Below are positions 1 to 10,207 of a stretch of DNA of 64,000 nucleotides, piece by piece. A program made the position numbers and the translations under genes. Numbering within the stretch: the first letter of the stretch is position 1; each line of letters opens with the position of its first letter. Under the pieces are notes generated by a model. The model was not told where the DNA came from. It saw only the letters and a program-made list of their open reading frames with translations, and ran no database searches. This DNA comes from Piezodorus guildinii. Its lineage: Eukaryota; Arthropoda; Insecta; Hemiptera; Pentatomidae. Location: assembly GCA_023052935.1 (NCBI GenBank), contig CM041292.1, forward strand, positions 31,507,454-31,571,453. Direction: 5' to 3'.

Positions 1-200
1 ACAAAAAATCGAATAGGGAGGGATTCACTCATAGCCTCTCCCCTAGGTATGTGAACCACTAACAAAAATAGGTGTAGATGGTATTGTCTCTACGCTGCAA
101 CTTGTCATGGAGAACCTAGAAGTGGGTTTCACATCGCGCGAGCATGGAATATATTTCATAGAAAATAAATTGTTATCTGAACTAATATAGGGACTTGCAA

Positions 201-1113
201 TTGGGTTGTCAACATAAAATGTCCGTTTTTATAGTTTATGAAATACATAAAGGATTTTGCAGGTCTCTGTTGTTTTCTTCCGAATGTTTACATATTTAAA
301 GTAAACAGTTACTAAACCTCTACCTTTGTATTATAAACATTAGCTTCCCAATAAATTACCCACTTTTTAGTATACCTCCAAATATGAACATGAAAACACA
401 CGATCTTCGAGTAATATTTTTGTACGAGTTTAAACTCGGCCATTCAGCAGCTGAGGCTGCTAGAAATATTTGCAAGGCGTTTGGGGAAGGGAGCGTTAAT
501 GAACGGACCATTCGCCGTCGGTTTGCTACGTTTTCAGCCGAGGATACCGACTTGGATAACTTGCCCCGAGGAAGACCTTTGTCCGTAATAGACAACGATA
601 TCTTCAAACATACAGTAGAAGGAAACCCCTACCAAATAGTTAAAGGACTCTCAGCAACAACTAAATTCAAGTGCATCTACCGTTTCCAGACATTTAAAGT
701 GTATTGGGAAAGTAAAAAAGCTCGATACATGGGTACCTCATGAGCGGCAGCAAGACCCCATGTTTCAAAACATACCGTGCAAAAATTGAAAGAACTGGGC
801 TACGAAGTTCTTCCGCACCCACCGTATTCTCCCGACTTGTCTCCAACAGATTACCACCTGTTCAGGAATTTAGACAACTTCGTCAAAGGAAAACTTTTTG
901 AAAATGATGATCAAGTGAAAAGTGTGTTTTCAGATTTTGTTTCAATTCAAAGCTCAGAGTTTTTCAGTTCGGGGATAAAAAAGTTGGTGTCACGTTGGAA
1001 AAATGTGTAGAAAAGGATGGTTAAAACTTCGAATAAAATATCTTGCTTTCATATCGTATTTTCAATAAAAATCCTTTTCCTTGAAAACGGACATATCATG
1101 TGACACAACTCAA
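201..1113 (+). mobile_element. mariner-family element, internally deleted
   Basis: The ends carry imperfect 30-bp terminal inverted repeats at 201-230 and 1084-1113, both containing TGTCCGTTTT near their inner edge. TA follows the right end; the matching left TA is not preserved. At 913 bp it is shorter than the roughly 1.3 kb usual for mariners. The coding part joins an N-terminal transposase helix-turn-helix to the C-terminal third of the catalytic domain, so the middle is missing. It cannot make an active transposase. Classification rests on transposase motifs and terminal repeats read by eye. Confidence 0.85.
384..1010 (+). pseudogene. mariner transposase pseudogene (deletion and frameshift)
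   Basis: The first frame (ATG 384 to about 715) gives an N-terminal mariner helix-turn-helix region, including AAEAARNICKAFGEG and the RTIRRRF segment, then a PRGRP linker. Near the A-run at 715-719 the frame slips: the shifted frame reads KKLDTWVPHE, the usual mariner motif after the linker. Sequence then jumps directly to ARPHVSKHT, the part just after the second catalytic Asp, and continues through YSPDLSPTDYHLF, which carries the third Asp of the DD34D triad, to a stop at 1008-1010. The first two catalytic Asp residues are lost with the internal deletion. Clearly inactive. Confidence 0.85.
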
Positions 1114-1398
1114 TATTTTTAACAGATAACCACCTGTTCAGGAATTTAGACAACTTCGTCAAAGGAAAACTTTTTGAAAATGATGATCAAGTGAAAAGCG
1201 CATTTCCAGATTTTTTTCACTTCAAAGCTCAGAGTTTTTCAGTTCGGGGATAAAAAGTTGGGGTCACGTTGGAAAATGTGTAGAAAAGGATGGTTAAAAC
1301 TTCGAATAAAATTATCTTGCTTTCATATCGTATATTTAATAAAAATCCTTTACCTTGAAAACGGAAATTTCATGTGACACAACTCAATATTTTTAACA
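845..1398 (+). repeat. tandem duplication of the mariner 3' end
   Basis: The 276-bp segment 845-1120 is repeated directly as 1121-1398. It includes the transposase C-terminus, the right terminal repeat and about 7-10 bp of flanking DNA ending AATATTTTTAACA. Because the flank is included, the duplication happened after insertion. The second copy has several small indels. The junction carries the short homology AACAGA. Confidence 0.85.
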
Positions 1399-1545
1399 CG
1401 AGTTATATATTCCACCATTATTTTTAAGTATAAATGTGTTTACTGTACAATATATTTAGGAACAGTTTATTAAACAACCTTGTTGTTCAGTCAATTTTTT
1501 TTTTCCAATAGGTAAGTATTCTTTAAAAAAATTTAGAATTTTTTT

Positions 1546-3080
1546 TATTATCATTATTATTTGGAACTGCGTTACTGAGCATCCAGGGAATGTAAACTAC
1601 TATATTTTTCGTGATCAGTGTCTCGCAAATGTTAATTAGTTAATTAGATCTCTCGTCCATCTTCTTTTAAATCCTCTTTGCAGTTGGCCTGGTAACAGGG
1701 AGGAAGAAAGTAAAGAAACGAGTTGATTTGAGTGGTTATGTGTCGGTAGATGAAACGTGTTATATTTGTCGTGAATGTAAAAATTCACTGTTCGAATGTT
1801 TGTGTCATTGTGTAACGTGTGATTCGAAATATACTATGGTGCAGACACAGTTGTTCGTAAAATTTTAGATTGGATGGTTTGTGTGTGCATGTTTTGCAGA
1901 ATCCCAAAGTTCTGCTCCGTATATCAAGATTGGTCTGAGTTGAGTAGCGTATATTAGTAGCTTGTTTCGTAAATTCAGTGATGATCCGTAATCCAAAAGA
2001 TGTGAAAGTTGTTAGTATAATCTTGTTAGTTCTTATCATTTTAATGATGTATGAATGTTCCACTTTGGTATTCTGTCTAAATATAGTCCGAGGGATCGTA
2101 CGTAAGCTATAGAAGGTACTGCGTTGTTGTCGATTTTCACAGCTAGGCATGTACCTTTCCGTAGAGGAAAGCTCATGTGGCTCGATTTGAAACTACTTTA
2201 CCAGGTCAAATATATGTTTTCGTAAGGATGCTACAGTAAAATCTCTGTGAGAAGAAATAAGTGCTGTATCGTCAAGAGGGTACACAAGAGGGATTAATAC
2301 ACTGCTTTGTGGCACGCTCGCGTTTTGAGGAAAGAAGGGAGAAACGAAAAAATCAATGGAAATACAGAAGAAGCTGTCGAGAAAGAAAGATTGGAAAATT
2401 ATAATATAAGTAGAAGACAGTGCTGTTTTATTTTAGAAAGTTGACCTTTGTGCCAAACACTATCACACGCTTTTTCAAAATCAAGGAAAATTGTTGAACA
2501 ATTTTCTTTTTTCTCAAAAGCAACAGAGATATTACCAACTATATGATGACATTGTCGCATTGTAGAGTAATAAGCACGAAAACAGACTTGGTGGTTTAGT
2601 ACAGCTTGAGGACTTTGTACGAGGATTGACTTTATACGCTCTAAGAAAAGTTTTAAAATCATTTAGGCCATAATAGGCAGAATGGCAATAGGACGGTAAG
2701 ATAAAGGATTAGTGGTGGGTTTCGACGGTTTAGAGATTATTTTAATTGTGGAGAATTCCATAGGAGAGGAAAATAAGTTGTGGGCAAGATGGTATTATAG
2801 ATGTAGATTAGGAAGAGAATAGCTTTTTGTGGTAAATAACGACGAATGAAGGGCGTAATAAGATGATATTGTAGAAAGGAGATTTTAGATTTTTAACTTT
2901 CTTTTGGATGAAAAGCTAGAGGAGGTAGTGATAGGGGTAAAGGTGATGTCAAGTCGTCTTCGATTTGAGCCGTGAAAGAATCGTCCTGCAAAGAATTCGC
3001 CACGAAGACCTGAAGAGGCGTTTAGCGAATTCTTCTGCTTATTCGTCGTCTGTTATTGCCCAGGTTTTGTCTGTACTTCA
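1546..3080 (-). pseudogene. Jockey-superfamily ORF2 (RT) pseudogene with (AAT)n tail
   Basis: Read on the minus strand from about 3080 down, the frames give in order a WAITDDE*AEEFAKRLF segment (the linker before RT), YFPLLWN, an RT block with HQVCFRAYYSTMRQC and FLDFEKACDSVWHKG, then a thumb segment with SLGLYLDRIPKWNIHTSLK and LIYGAELWDSAKHA. Stops and frameshifts break it repeatedly. The 3' end falls in an AAT-rich tract near 1546-1562 rather than a poly(A). A second copy of the same subfamily lies at 47985-48675. Decayed, with no coding capacity. Confidence 0.8.
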
Positions 3081-3320
3081 GAGCGTAATTTATAATTTAA
3101 CTTTACAAATATTATTTTTCATATTTTTATCATACATAAAATGAAAATACAACGTTTGATATTTATAATAAAAATTAATTAATTATATGAATATGAAGGA
3201 AGGAGGTGTTTCTAGGACAGCTGAGGACAGGAGTTTAAAGCTTTCTCACAAATGAGAAAGTACGGCCCAAAAATAAATAAATAAATAAGTTAACGATTCA
3301 TTCATAATTTATTTGAAGAA

Positions 3321-3326
3321 TTTATT
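3321..3326 (-). terminator. polyadenylation signal of the secreted-protein gene
   Basis: AATAAA reads on the minus strand about 72 nt after the stop codon at 3398-3400. A second overlapping AATAAAT lies at about 3308-3313. Confidence 0.5.
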
Positions 3327-3397
3327 ATAATACACATTCTACAAAATATAACTTCGGAAATTGGGGCATTAATTTAAAAAATAAAATCTCTAATAAG

Positions 3398-4417
3398 TTA
3401 GGTGCCATCCATTTCTAATCTATCTAACATGAATAGTGCCTCACGAATAACATCTGCTAAAACTTCAATATCATTAATTTTTTCAAGGAGACCTTTTCCT
3501 AAAAGTCCCGTAACATTATCATCCTTCTCGGTTTCGACCCTATTACCAACTGGGATATTTTGTATTCTTTCAGTTTCAATGGAAATTCGTGGGGCATCAC
3601 TTGTATTTTTTATTTCTAATGTCTCCATCCTTGCGAGTGTTTCACGCATAAAATCTATTAAAGCTACAGCACCAGGATTTTTATCAAAATAGCTATTATC
3701 AGCCAAATTGTGAGGTTCCTGCTGTGTGTCTGATGGCGCTTCACTGGTTCCCTGCATTTCTTCAGTAACACCTTCACGCCCACTTTCTTCCTTATCCATC
3801 ATAAATAGTGTGCTATTAATCATATCCTTCAGAGCTTGAGATTCATCATTCTTTTTGAGGAGTCGTGGTTTAGTTTCACCTATTTTTTCAATATCCACAT
3901 TTTTAACTTCTGTTAATTCCTGTTTTTCACCAACGCTTTCTTTTGACGTTTCATCTTTTCCTTCTGGATCTACCCTGTAGCTTACTGAAAGTGGCTCTGC
4001 CGGCACGTTGTCAGGAGTTATGGTTTTTTGTTGGTTGGACTCCACATTGATATTAGCTTCTTCACTTTTATTTCCAGACTCATCTATGTTGCTTGTCTCA
4101 TTAAATTCTTTCTCGGTAGAGTTGTTATTTTCATTTAAAACAATTAAAGTTTCTTTATCTTCAGGAAGTGTCCGAAATTTCAAATTCTTCTCGTTGGAGA
4201 CTACACTATCTTGAACATGGGTTTCTCCAATGTTTTCAGCCCCCCCTGATTTGAAATTTGTTTTTATTTCCTTCTGAATATATATTTTTTTATGAACAAA
4301 CTCATTACCTTTCCTGTTTCCTTTCTCGTTGTGTTTCTCTTGATTAAATCCTCTTTCTTCTTCAGTCGATGCCGCTTTTACAAGTAAAAGAGAGCTGGCC
4401 AAGATTACAATCAACAT
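3398..4417 (-). CDS. Secreted acidic protein with three C-terminal helical repeats (unknown function)
   Basis: This single open frame encodes 339 residues from the ATG at 4417. The frame extends four codons upstream only to a GTG, which I do not use. The N-terminus MLIVILASSLLLVKAAS is a good signal peptide, so the product is probably secreted. The middle is rich in Glu, Asn, Lys and Ser, low-complexity and probably disordered, with Asn-X-Ser/Thr sites. Three related helices occur near the C-terminus: ALKDMINSTLFMMD, ALIDFMRETLARMETLE and LADVIREALFMLDRLE. A GTATAAAT box lies at 4458-4465 and AATAAA on the minus strand at 3321-3326, about 72 nt after the stop. I do not recognise the family. 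Open across 1 kb among decayed repeats, it is probably a real host gene, though more exons are possible. Confidence 0.65.
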   Translation of the reverse strand: MLIVILASSLLLVKAASTEEERGFNQEKHNEKGNRKGNEFVHKKIYIQKEIKTNFKSGGAENIGETHVQDSVVSNEKNLKFRTLPEDKETLIVLNENNNSTEKEFNETSNIDESGNKSEEANINVESNQQKTITPDNVPAEPLSVSYRVDPEGKDETSKESVGEKQELTEVKNVDIEKIGETKPRLLKKNDESQALKDMINSTLFMMDKEESGREGVTEEMQGTSEAPSDTQQEPHNLADNSYFDKNPGAVALIDFMRETLARMETLEIKNTSDAPRISIETERIQNIPVGNRVETEKDDNVTGLLGKGLLEKINDIEVLADVIREALFMLDRLEMDGT

Positions 4418-4465
4418 TTTCACATCCACATATAATCTGATTTATATATTTATATGTATTTATAC

Positions 4466-6288
4466 ATTTATGATATTAGACCGAACAATATATTTGCACT
4501 TCCATGAAAATTTTGTTTTTCAAATTCTTGATCAATAGATCGAGGAAATACAAATTAAAAATCGCTTTAAAACTGTCTTAGCAAAAGCACATCTAGTTGT
4601 CTCTGAATGAGTGAAATTAAAATAGCATCATAAAGATAGTTGAGCTGTAAAACTATTGTTTCTTTTAATTAAAGTGGTCATTAACTGAAGTTATAACTTT
4701 TAAATTCAGTATATATTATCGGCTATTAATTACATTCATATCTCATAGGTTTTATATAAATAATTTTTCGAAGCTTAATGTGTTAATATTTCTCCCATAA
4801 TTTAACATATTACTTCAGTTAATTCAAGAGTATTGTTTTTTTCATATATGATAACCACAGAAAAGGACCATTTATTTGGTTACATCATGTTCCATACCTT
4901 AATGGTATAATACATGATAATATTAATTAACAAATGAATGTAGTTACTGATTTAAACAATTAGTACAAAAGAATTTGAAAATAAATATAAACATCAATAA
5001 AACCAAAATAACTATCATACAATCAAAATAAATATTAAGAGAAAAAAATAATTTACAACGCTGCCCATCTTTGGTTAGTAATTCGAAGTCTACGTTTTTA
5101 ATTAAAAGCAATCTTTGTCTGTCAAATATTTTGCTAACATAAATTATATTTTTTAAATATTGAATTTGTCCGTTTTCGTCACATAACTCTGTCTGTATGA
5201 TGTTAAATCCTTTGCGATATTGTTTTGTTGTCAGTATGTGTAGTAATACGTGCTTTAGTTTTAAGAGGTCCCTTTGTCCAAATTTTCAGCTTGATTGTAA
5301 GAACAATACGATTCTAACCTGTATTGATGTTGGACATTGAATAGTTGCGGGGGGTAGCCAAAGGTTTTTCAATATTTTTCCAGTATGTTTTTATAGACTG
5401 TCTTATGTCTAATAATATTGTGCGTTCTTCGATTTTCGTTTGGATGCGTAAAAGTCCTGCTAATAGTGTCGCTACCTCATATGATAACGTTACCGTACTT
5501 TTATATTTTCAAAATTTTATATTTGTGCTATATAAATGAGCCGGTATCATTCACAAAGGAGAAAAAAATGCTTAGTACATTTTTTTTTTAATTTGAAAAA
5601 GAAAACGATTCCACTTAGTTTAATCATTGGTAATACAAAACACATTAAGGGTTTCCACTAAAACCATTACCACAGACATGCGGATTATTTAACCCAGCCG
5701 AGAGCCCAGAAGATAAGCTGAAACAGTGAAAAAGGACTTTCCTCCAGAGTGTAATATAAAAATAAATTGGATTAATGTTCTTGTGATAAGATGCCCTCAC
5801 CGACCCTAATGGAAGTACATACAAATACCCTTGGGTTTTCTTTTGAAAATAATTCATTGCCGTTTTTAACAAACATCTAAACGAATCCTGTTCTCAATTA
5901 TCTATTTTTTTTTTTTTATCTACAGATCGTGAAAGAAATAGTAATCAGTAAATAAATAAGTTTGAGCTTTATGTATTGAGGCATCAATGTATTTAAGATA
6001 CTATTTTGCATCAAATTGTTAGTAAATTTAGTATTTTCTTTATTTTATATTTTATTTTAACATTTTCTTTTAACATATTTGCAAAATCGGAACGAGGGAT
6101 ATTGTTATTCTGGTAGCAATTGTAATATCTTATACCCTATTATATATTTACTTCAGTATAGTATTGTTTGTAATAATGTCATCTATTAATTATCATATGT
6201 ATTTTAAAATTGAGCCCGTGGTTTAAGGTTATTAGCTTAAGGATTTAAGTAAGATTGGACTGGCAGGTGGAACATTTTTCAGTAACAT
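4466..6288. other. AT-rich stretch without recognisable gene
   Basis: Upstream of the secreted-protein gene. I see only short open frames without family resemblance, several A/T runs and no terminal repeats or RT motifs. An older decayed element may be present around 5050-5540 but cannot be assigned. Confidence 0.4.
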
Positions 6289-6300
6289 AATTAAATGGTG

Positions 6301-6609
6301 GATAAATAAGGGAGCGGCGTGGTCTAGTGGGTAGGTACTGTGCTCCGGGTCCTGAGTTCGAATCCCGGCTGTGACGGAATATTATTTATTCTCTTATTTC
6401 AGCAGAGGGGCGATCCTGGGGCATGGATACCCTGGGTGGGGGCGTGGGTACCCAAAAAGGGGAAAAAACCTGGCGGCTTAGAGTGATCTTGGCCGAATCA
6501 CCTCATTGCACGGCCGTTGGCCTAGAAACAGTACGAATCTCTACATGTGCTGAGCCCAAAACTCTTCATGGGTTGTAGTGGTACAAGTTTTTTTTTTTTT
6601 TTTTTTTTT
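6301..6609 (+). mobile_element. tRNA-derived SINE (family 1)
   Basis: The head is tRNA-like: an A box (TGGTCTAGTGGG, 6320-6331) and a B box (GTTCGAATCCC, 6356-6366) at normal tRNA spacing, giving an internal RNA polymerase III promoter. A non-tRNA body follows and the element ends in 22 T (6588-6609). Identical 12-bp target site duplications (AATTAAATGGTG) flank it at 6289-6300 and 6610-6621, so the insertion is relatively young. A degenerate copy of the 3' body lies at 45115-45235. Confidence 0.85.
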
Positions 6610-6621
6610 AATTAAATGGTG

Positions 6622-7349
6622 ATTCACTGCACCCCCTCCGGTTTTATGATGCCTGTCAGACAACGTTTGGCCCGTAGTAATTGAGGACAATTCTGTGCCA
6701 TCCGAAAACATTAATTGTAATTTATAATATCCTTGTTTCACTATTTTTAATTTGTTTCCAACGGCGCTACTGGGCGGTGTTATCTTCTAAGATAATACAC
6801 TCGCGATTCTCGATGATAGGTTATAGGGTTAGGTCATCACTCTATATGATTGTTTGCTTTTGTGAGTGGCCACCGGTTGCTGACGGGTCTCTCATACCCG
6901 GAGAAGAGGCTGCAAGTTAATCCCCATTTAATTATGTTATGCTTGAAAATGTCCTCCTGGAACTCAGATATGAACTGACAACTTTTCGCGTGGTAGTCAG
7001 TTAAGGTATGATCAATCAATTTTCTAAACGTCGCCAAAATATAGTTGTTAATTATTTACTGAAATTCAAAAACCATAAGAAAATATATTATTTCTTTGTT
7101 AATTTACTCCTGTTATTTTAACTAAAGATTTTTTTTCTTTATTCTCGCGAAAAACTATACAAATTATCAAAATCCACAAAAAAAGTAGTTGATACGACGA
7201 TTTTCTTTTCTTAAGCATTCTAATTCAGGTTCCAGTGAAGAAACACTGTTGGATTAACACTAATTATAATAAATTTTAGTGAAGTGCTAATGGTTGACTT
7301 TGGGTATATATGGGAGAAGTTAGTTCAAGGTGCAGTAAAAAAAAAACAC
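6622..7349. other. no gene recognised
   Basis: Single-copy-looking AT-rich DNA between the SINE and the inverted-repeat unit. A short imperfect palindrome lies around 6780-6800. No coding or element signatures were found. Confidence 0.4.
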
Positions 7350-7600
7350 AATTAAGCATAAACTTAATTAACAGGTGCCGACGTTTCGGCCTACGTTATA
7401 AGCCATCTTTTCACTACCTTGCTCACAACCTTCATTGTTGTGACGCTCACTCCTTCAATTGCCCTTTCGGCCTATATTATAGGCTTTTTTCAGGGCGTAT
7501 GAAGGAGAGCTTCACAATGAAGCAATGTTATTCGCCCTGAAGAAGGTCTATAATTTAGGCCGTAACGTCGGCACCTGTAAATTAAGTTTATGCTTAAATA
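7350..7600. repeat. nested inverted-repeat unit with hammerhead-like motifs
   Basis: Outer arms of about 62 bp (7350-7411 and 7539-7600) are nearly complementary and contain the ACGTCGGCACCTGT segment. A second, less perfect pair (about 7432-7458 with 7499-7528) nests inside, so single strands could fold into a long hairpin. The unit carries three copies of a motif of the form CTGAnnA...GGCC-GAAA-cGTC (7378-7414 minus, 7461-7497 minus, 7537-7571 plus), resembling a hammerhead ribozyme core. No TSD was identified. Confidence 0.6.
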
Positions 7601-7774
7601 TGTTTTCTTTTGACTGCGCTCTGATAAATTTTATCTCCCATGATAAAATTTTAATTTAAAACAATTATGTTTACCATTTCTGCCGCTATAGCACTCAAAG
7701 TTTAAGATATCGTATAATTTTGAAACGCCCTTAATTTCCCTTTCTTTTATGTCAGAAAGCAAAGCTTAGTATCA

Positions 7775-8490
7775 TTTAACTAAGACATTTATTTATTCAA
7801 TATCACTACTTTATACTACTGTGACTAATCGGACGATGCTACAGTGCTAGTTTTGAACTCAGCCTATCCAGGTTTAATCAGGATAGGGGATCTATAACGA
7901 GTACCTGATATCGCATTGGCTTTGGACCACCACTTTACGTCCCCTTTTCTTCATTAATATCATTTTGGCCCTTATGGGACAGTGTTTGATTCGAATGTCT
8001 CACGGTGGCACATTTTCCCTTCTTTGCCATCTTCCTCCTCTCTTTCCAAAATCTCTTTATTCCTTGAACTTGTTTCGTCCAAAATGCTCCTCTCTTCCTC
8101 TTCTCATTTACCATAAGTATTGTGTTCCTGATTTTGTTCTTGAATTCCTTTCTGTCTCCTTTCATTTGCTTGTTGATCCCCACTGCCTCAAATCTTCCTC
8201 TATTTCATGACACTAATTTGTTTTTTGACCTAAAATGTTAACCGTCAAAGACTCTCTTTGTAAGTATTATCCATTCTCTGTCTGTGCCCGTAGTAAGTCA
8301 ATCTGCGTTTTCTGATAATTGTACTTCTCCTTTATTTTTGTCTTATTTTTTTTTTAAGATTTATATTTTCACAAGAATTTACACGTCCCCTCTAAAGAAC
8401 GGCACAATCAAGAATGTTTTAATCTCTGTAAAAGAATCTAGGGACATCTGCTGGATTTGGGCATAGAAGGCTGCTGTACTAGTCACTACA
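7775..8490 (-). mobile_element. tRNA-derived SINE (family 2), split by an insertion
   Basis: The minus-strand 5' half (8490 to 8383) and 3' half (7945 to 7775) match consecutive parts of the family seen at 12448-12660, 21455-21710 and 50206-50490. They share TGCCGT-CTT-GAGGGGACGT, the GTACTCGTTA-like block, CCTGGATAGGC and the ATAAAGT-GATATTGAATAAA end. The halves are separated by an unrelated 437-bp insert. ACGTCCCCT occurs at both edges of the insert (7937-7945 and 8383-8391), as expected for a target site duplication. Confidence 0.75.
7946..8382 (-). mobile_element. unclassified 437-bp insertion nested in a SINE
   Basis: It is flanked by direct repeats ACGTCCCCT. On the minus strand an 82-codon frame (8183-7935, ATG at 8183 or later) is strongly basic, with KEFKNKIRNTILMVNEKRKR and FWTKQVQGIKRFWKERR. 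It could be a fragment of a retroelement coding region. I cannot assign a family, and the poly(A)-like run near 8350 suggests a retroposed copy. Confidence 0.45.
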
Positions 8491-9806
8491 TCACAAATGA
8501 TCCCTAATGTTGACCAATTTTAAAGGATATTTGACGTTGGTACTGTCAGTGTTCCCCCAATTGAAACGTTGTTTTCCAAAAGGTACTAAAGGACATTTCT
8601 TTCGAAATTGGTATTTTAATATATTGGTATACTAATAGATAGATTTTATCTAAAAAAAAAACATTGAAATCCTTTAACAACGTATTTGAAAATTGCATTT
8701 CATTCCAAAAGGTACTAAAAACATTTCCTTCTAAAACGAACTATGTCCTCTGTAAACAGAAGTAACCTTTCCTTTTATTTCCATCCAAAAAGTACTACAT
8801 TTCCTATTATATAGTAGAAGCACCTAACCCCGTAATATATCACCATAAATTTATTGTTTTCTTTACTTTGTGCGTTTTTATTAGTTCATTTATCTCGTAT
8901 TGAATCACTGATATTATTTTGATCAGTAGTTTTAACCTATTAATCAGTTTTAGGCTGTTTTAAATAACTTAATTGCATAACTTCGTTTCTCTTAAGTTCT
9001 CAATTATTAAGGTTGATTTTGGGCTGAATAATTCTTCCATTAATACTCATTCTTTTATTTCATGACCTTTCGGGATATTCTCCCATCTTCAGAAGTCTAC
9101 AAAAATTATATTAAGCAATTTACCATCACATTAAAAATTACTATAATGAAGTGAATGGTTTAAAAAATGTTATAAATTAGGTGTCAATTGATAACAAAAA
9201 TTTTAAAACTATTAAATAACAAATTTTAAAATCATAAGGAGGCATTAAAAGTAAAAATTTAACAATGTTACATAGTACTTAGTTAAATAAATAAATAAAT
9301 ATTATAAAGTTACCTCGTTATATATTCAGTAATCCCAACATTTTCACTAATCACACATTGAGCCAGGTAAAAAAGTAAAAACGAAGTCAATATCTAAATA
9401 CATCAGATCTGAGCAAGAGTATTGCTCAGATCTTTGTCCTCAACTGAATTAAGGATTAGACCAATTTTTAACTTGTATATGGTTATTATTATTTCATATT
9501 GTGAAATTCTTTAAAACATTTATTATTAATTATTTATATTATATTTTTAATTTTTTAATTAAATCAGAATAGTGGTAACCTAAATGTCTTGAGTCAGTTT
9601 TAAAATTCACGGTTTTATCTATATTTTTATTGATATATATAGCCTCTATGTTTTTTCTATTTTGTTTATTTTTGACTATTTCCAAAATTTGTGGTCTATT
9701 GAGATCAAACTTATGTTTCAATTAGGTTTTTCCATAGTATTTCTTCTTACAGCAACATAAATTTGATTTCTTTTCTTTTTTAATTTTTTCGGAAGTTTTT
9801 CTTAAT
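8491..9806. other. AT-rich stretch without gene
   Basis: No open frame resembles a protein family. One hammerhead-like motif reads on the minus strand at about 9064-9092 (CTGAAGA, a GGGA/TCCC stem, then GAAAG-GTC). A-rich simple tracts lie around 9160-9300. Confidence 0.4.
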
Positions 9807-10207
9807 ATAAACTCTTAAAAGAGCACACATTGACTTCCATTTGTCACTTAATCACTTTATTTCATAAGCTTTTCATATTTGTCGACGTTGAACACCAATA
9901 AGGACAAATAGCAGTGTGCTATGAAATAAAATGATGGGTGATATATGAAATAGCAATTATATAATGAAAAAAAATAAGGTAATTAATGTTAGTTAGTTTT
10001 AAAATAATTATGACAAAATGCTGAAGTTAATTTTTCAAAGACAAATATTTAAATAATGTAATCTTATTCACTAATGAAAGTTTAAAAAAATTGTTTCAGT
10101 CTTGAAAATGGGGAAACAGTCCCGAAACGTCGACAAATATGAAAGCTTATGAAATAAAGTGATTAAGTGAGAAATGGAAGTCAATGTGTGCTCTTTAAGT
10201 GTTTATA
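9807..10207. repeat. inverted-repeat pair (80-bp arms)
   Basis: 9807-9886 and 10128-10207 are about 95% complementary. Both contain AAGCTT, AAATATGAAA or its complement, and a GTCGACG edge. The spacing is 241 bp. The inner side of the right arm carries a GGGGAAACAGTCCC-GAAACGTC motif (10111-10132), like the motif in the 7350-7600 unit. A non-autonomous foldback-type element is possible, but no TSD was found. Confidence 0.65.
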
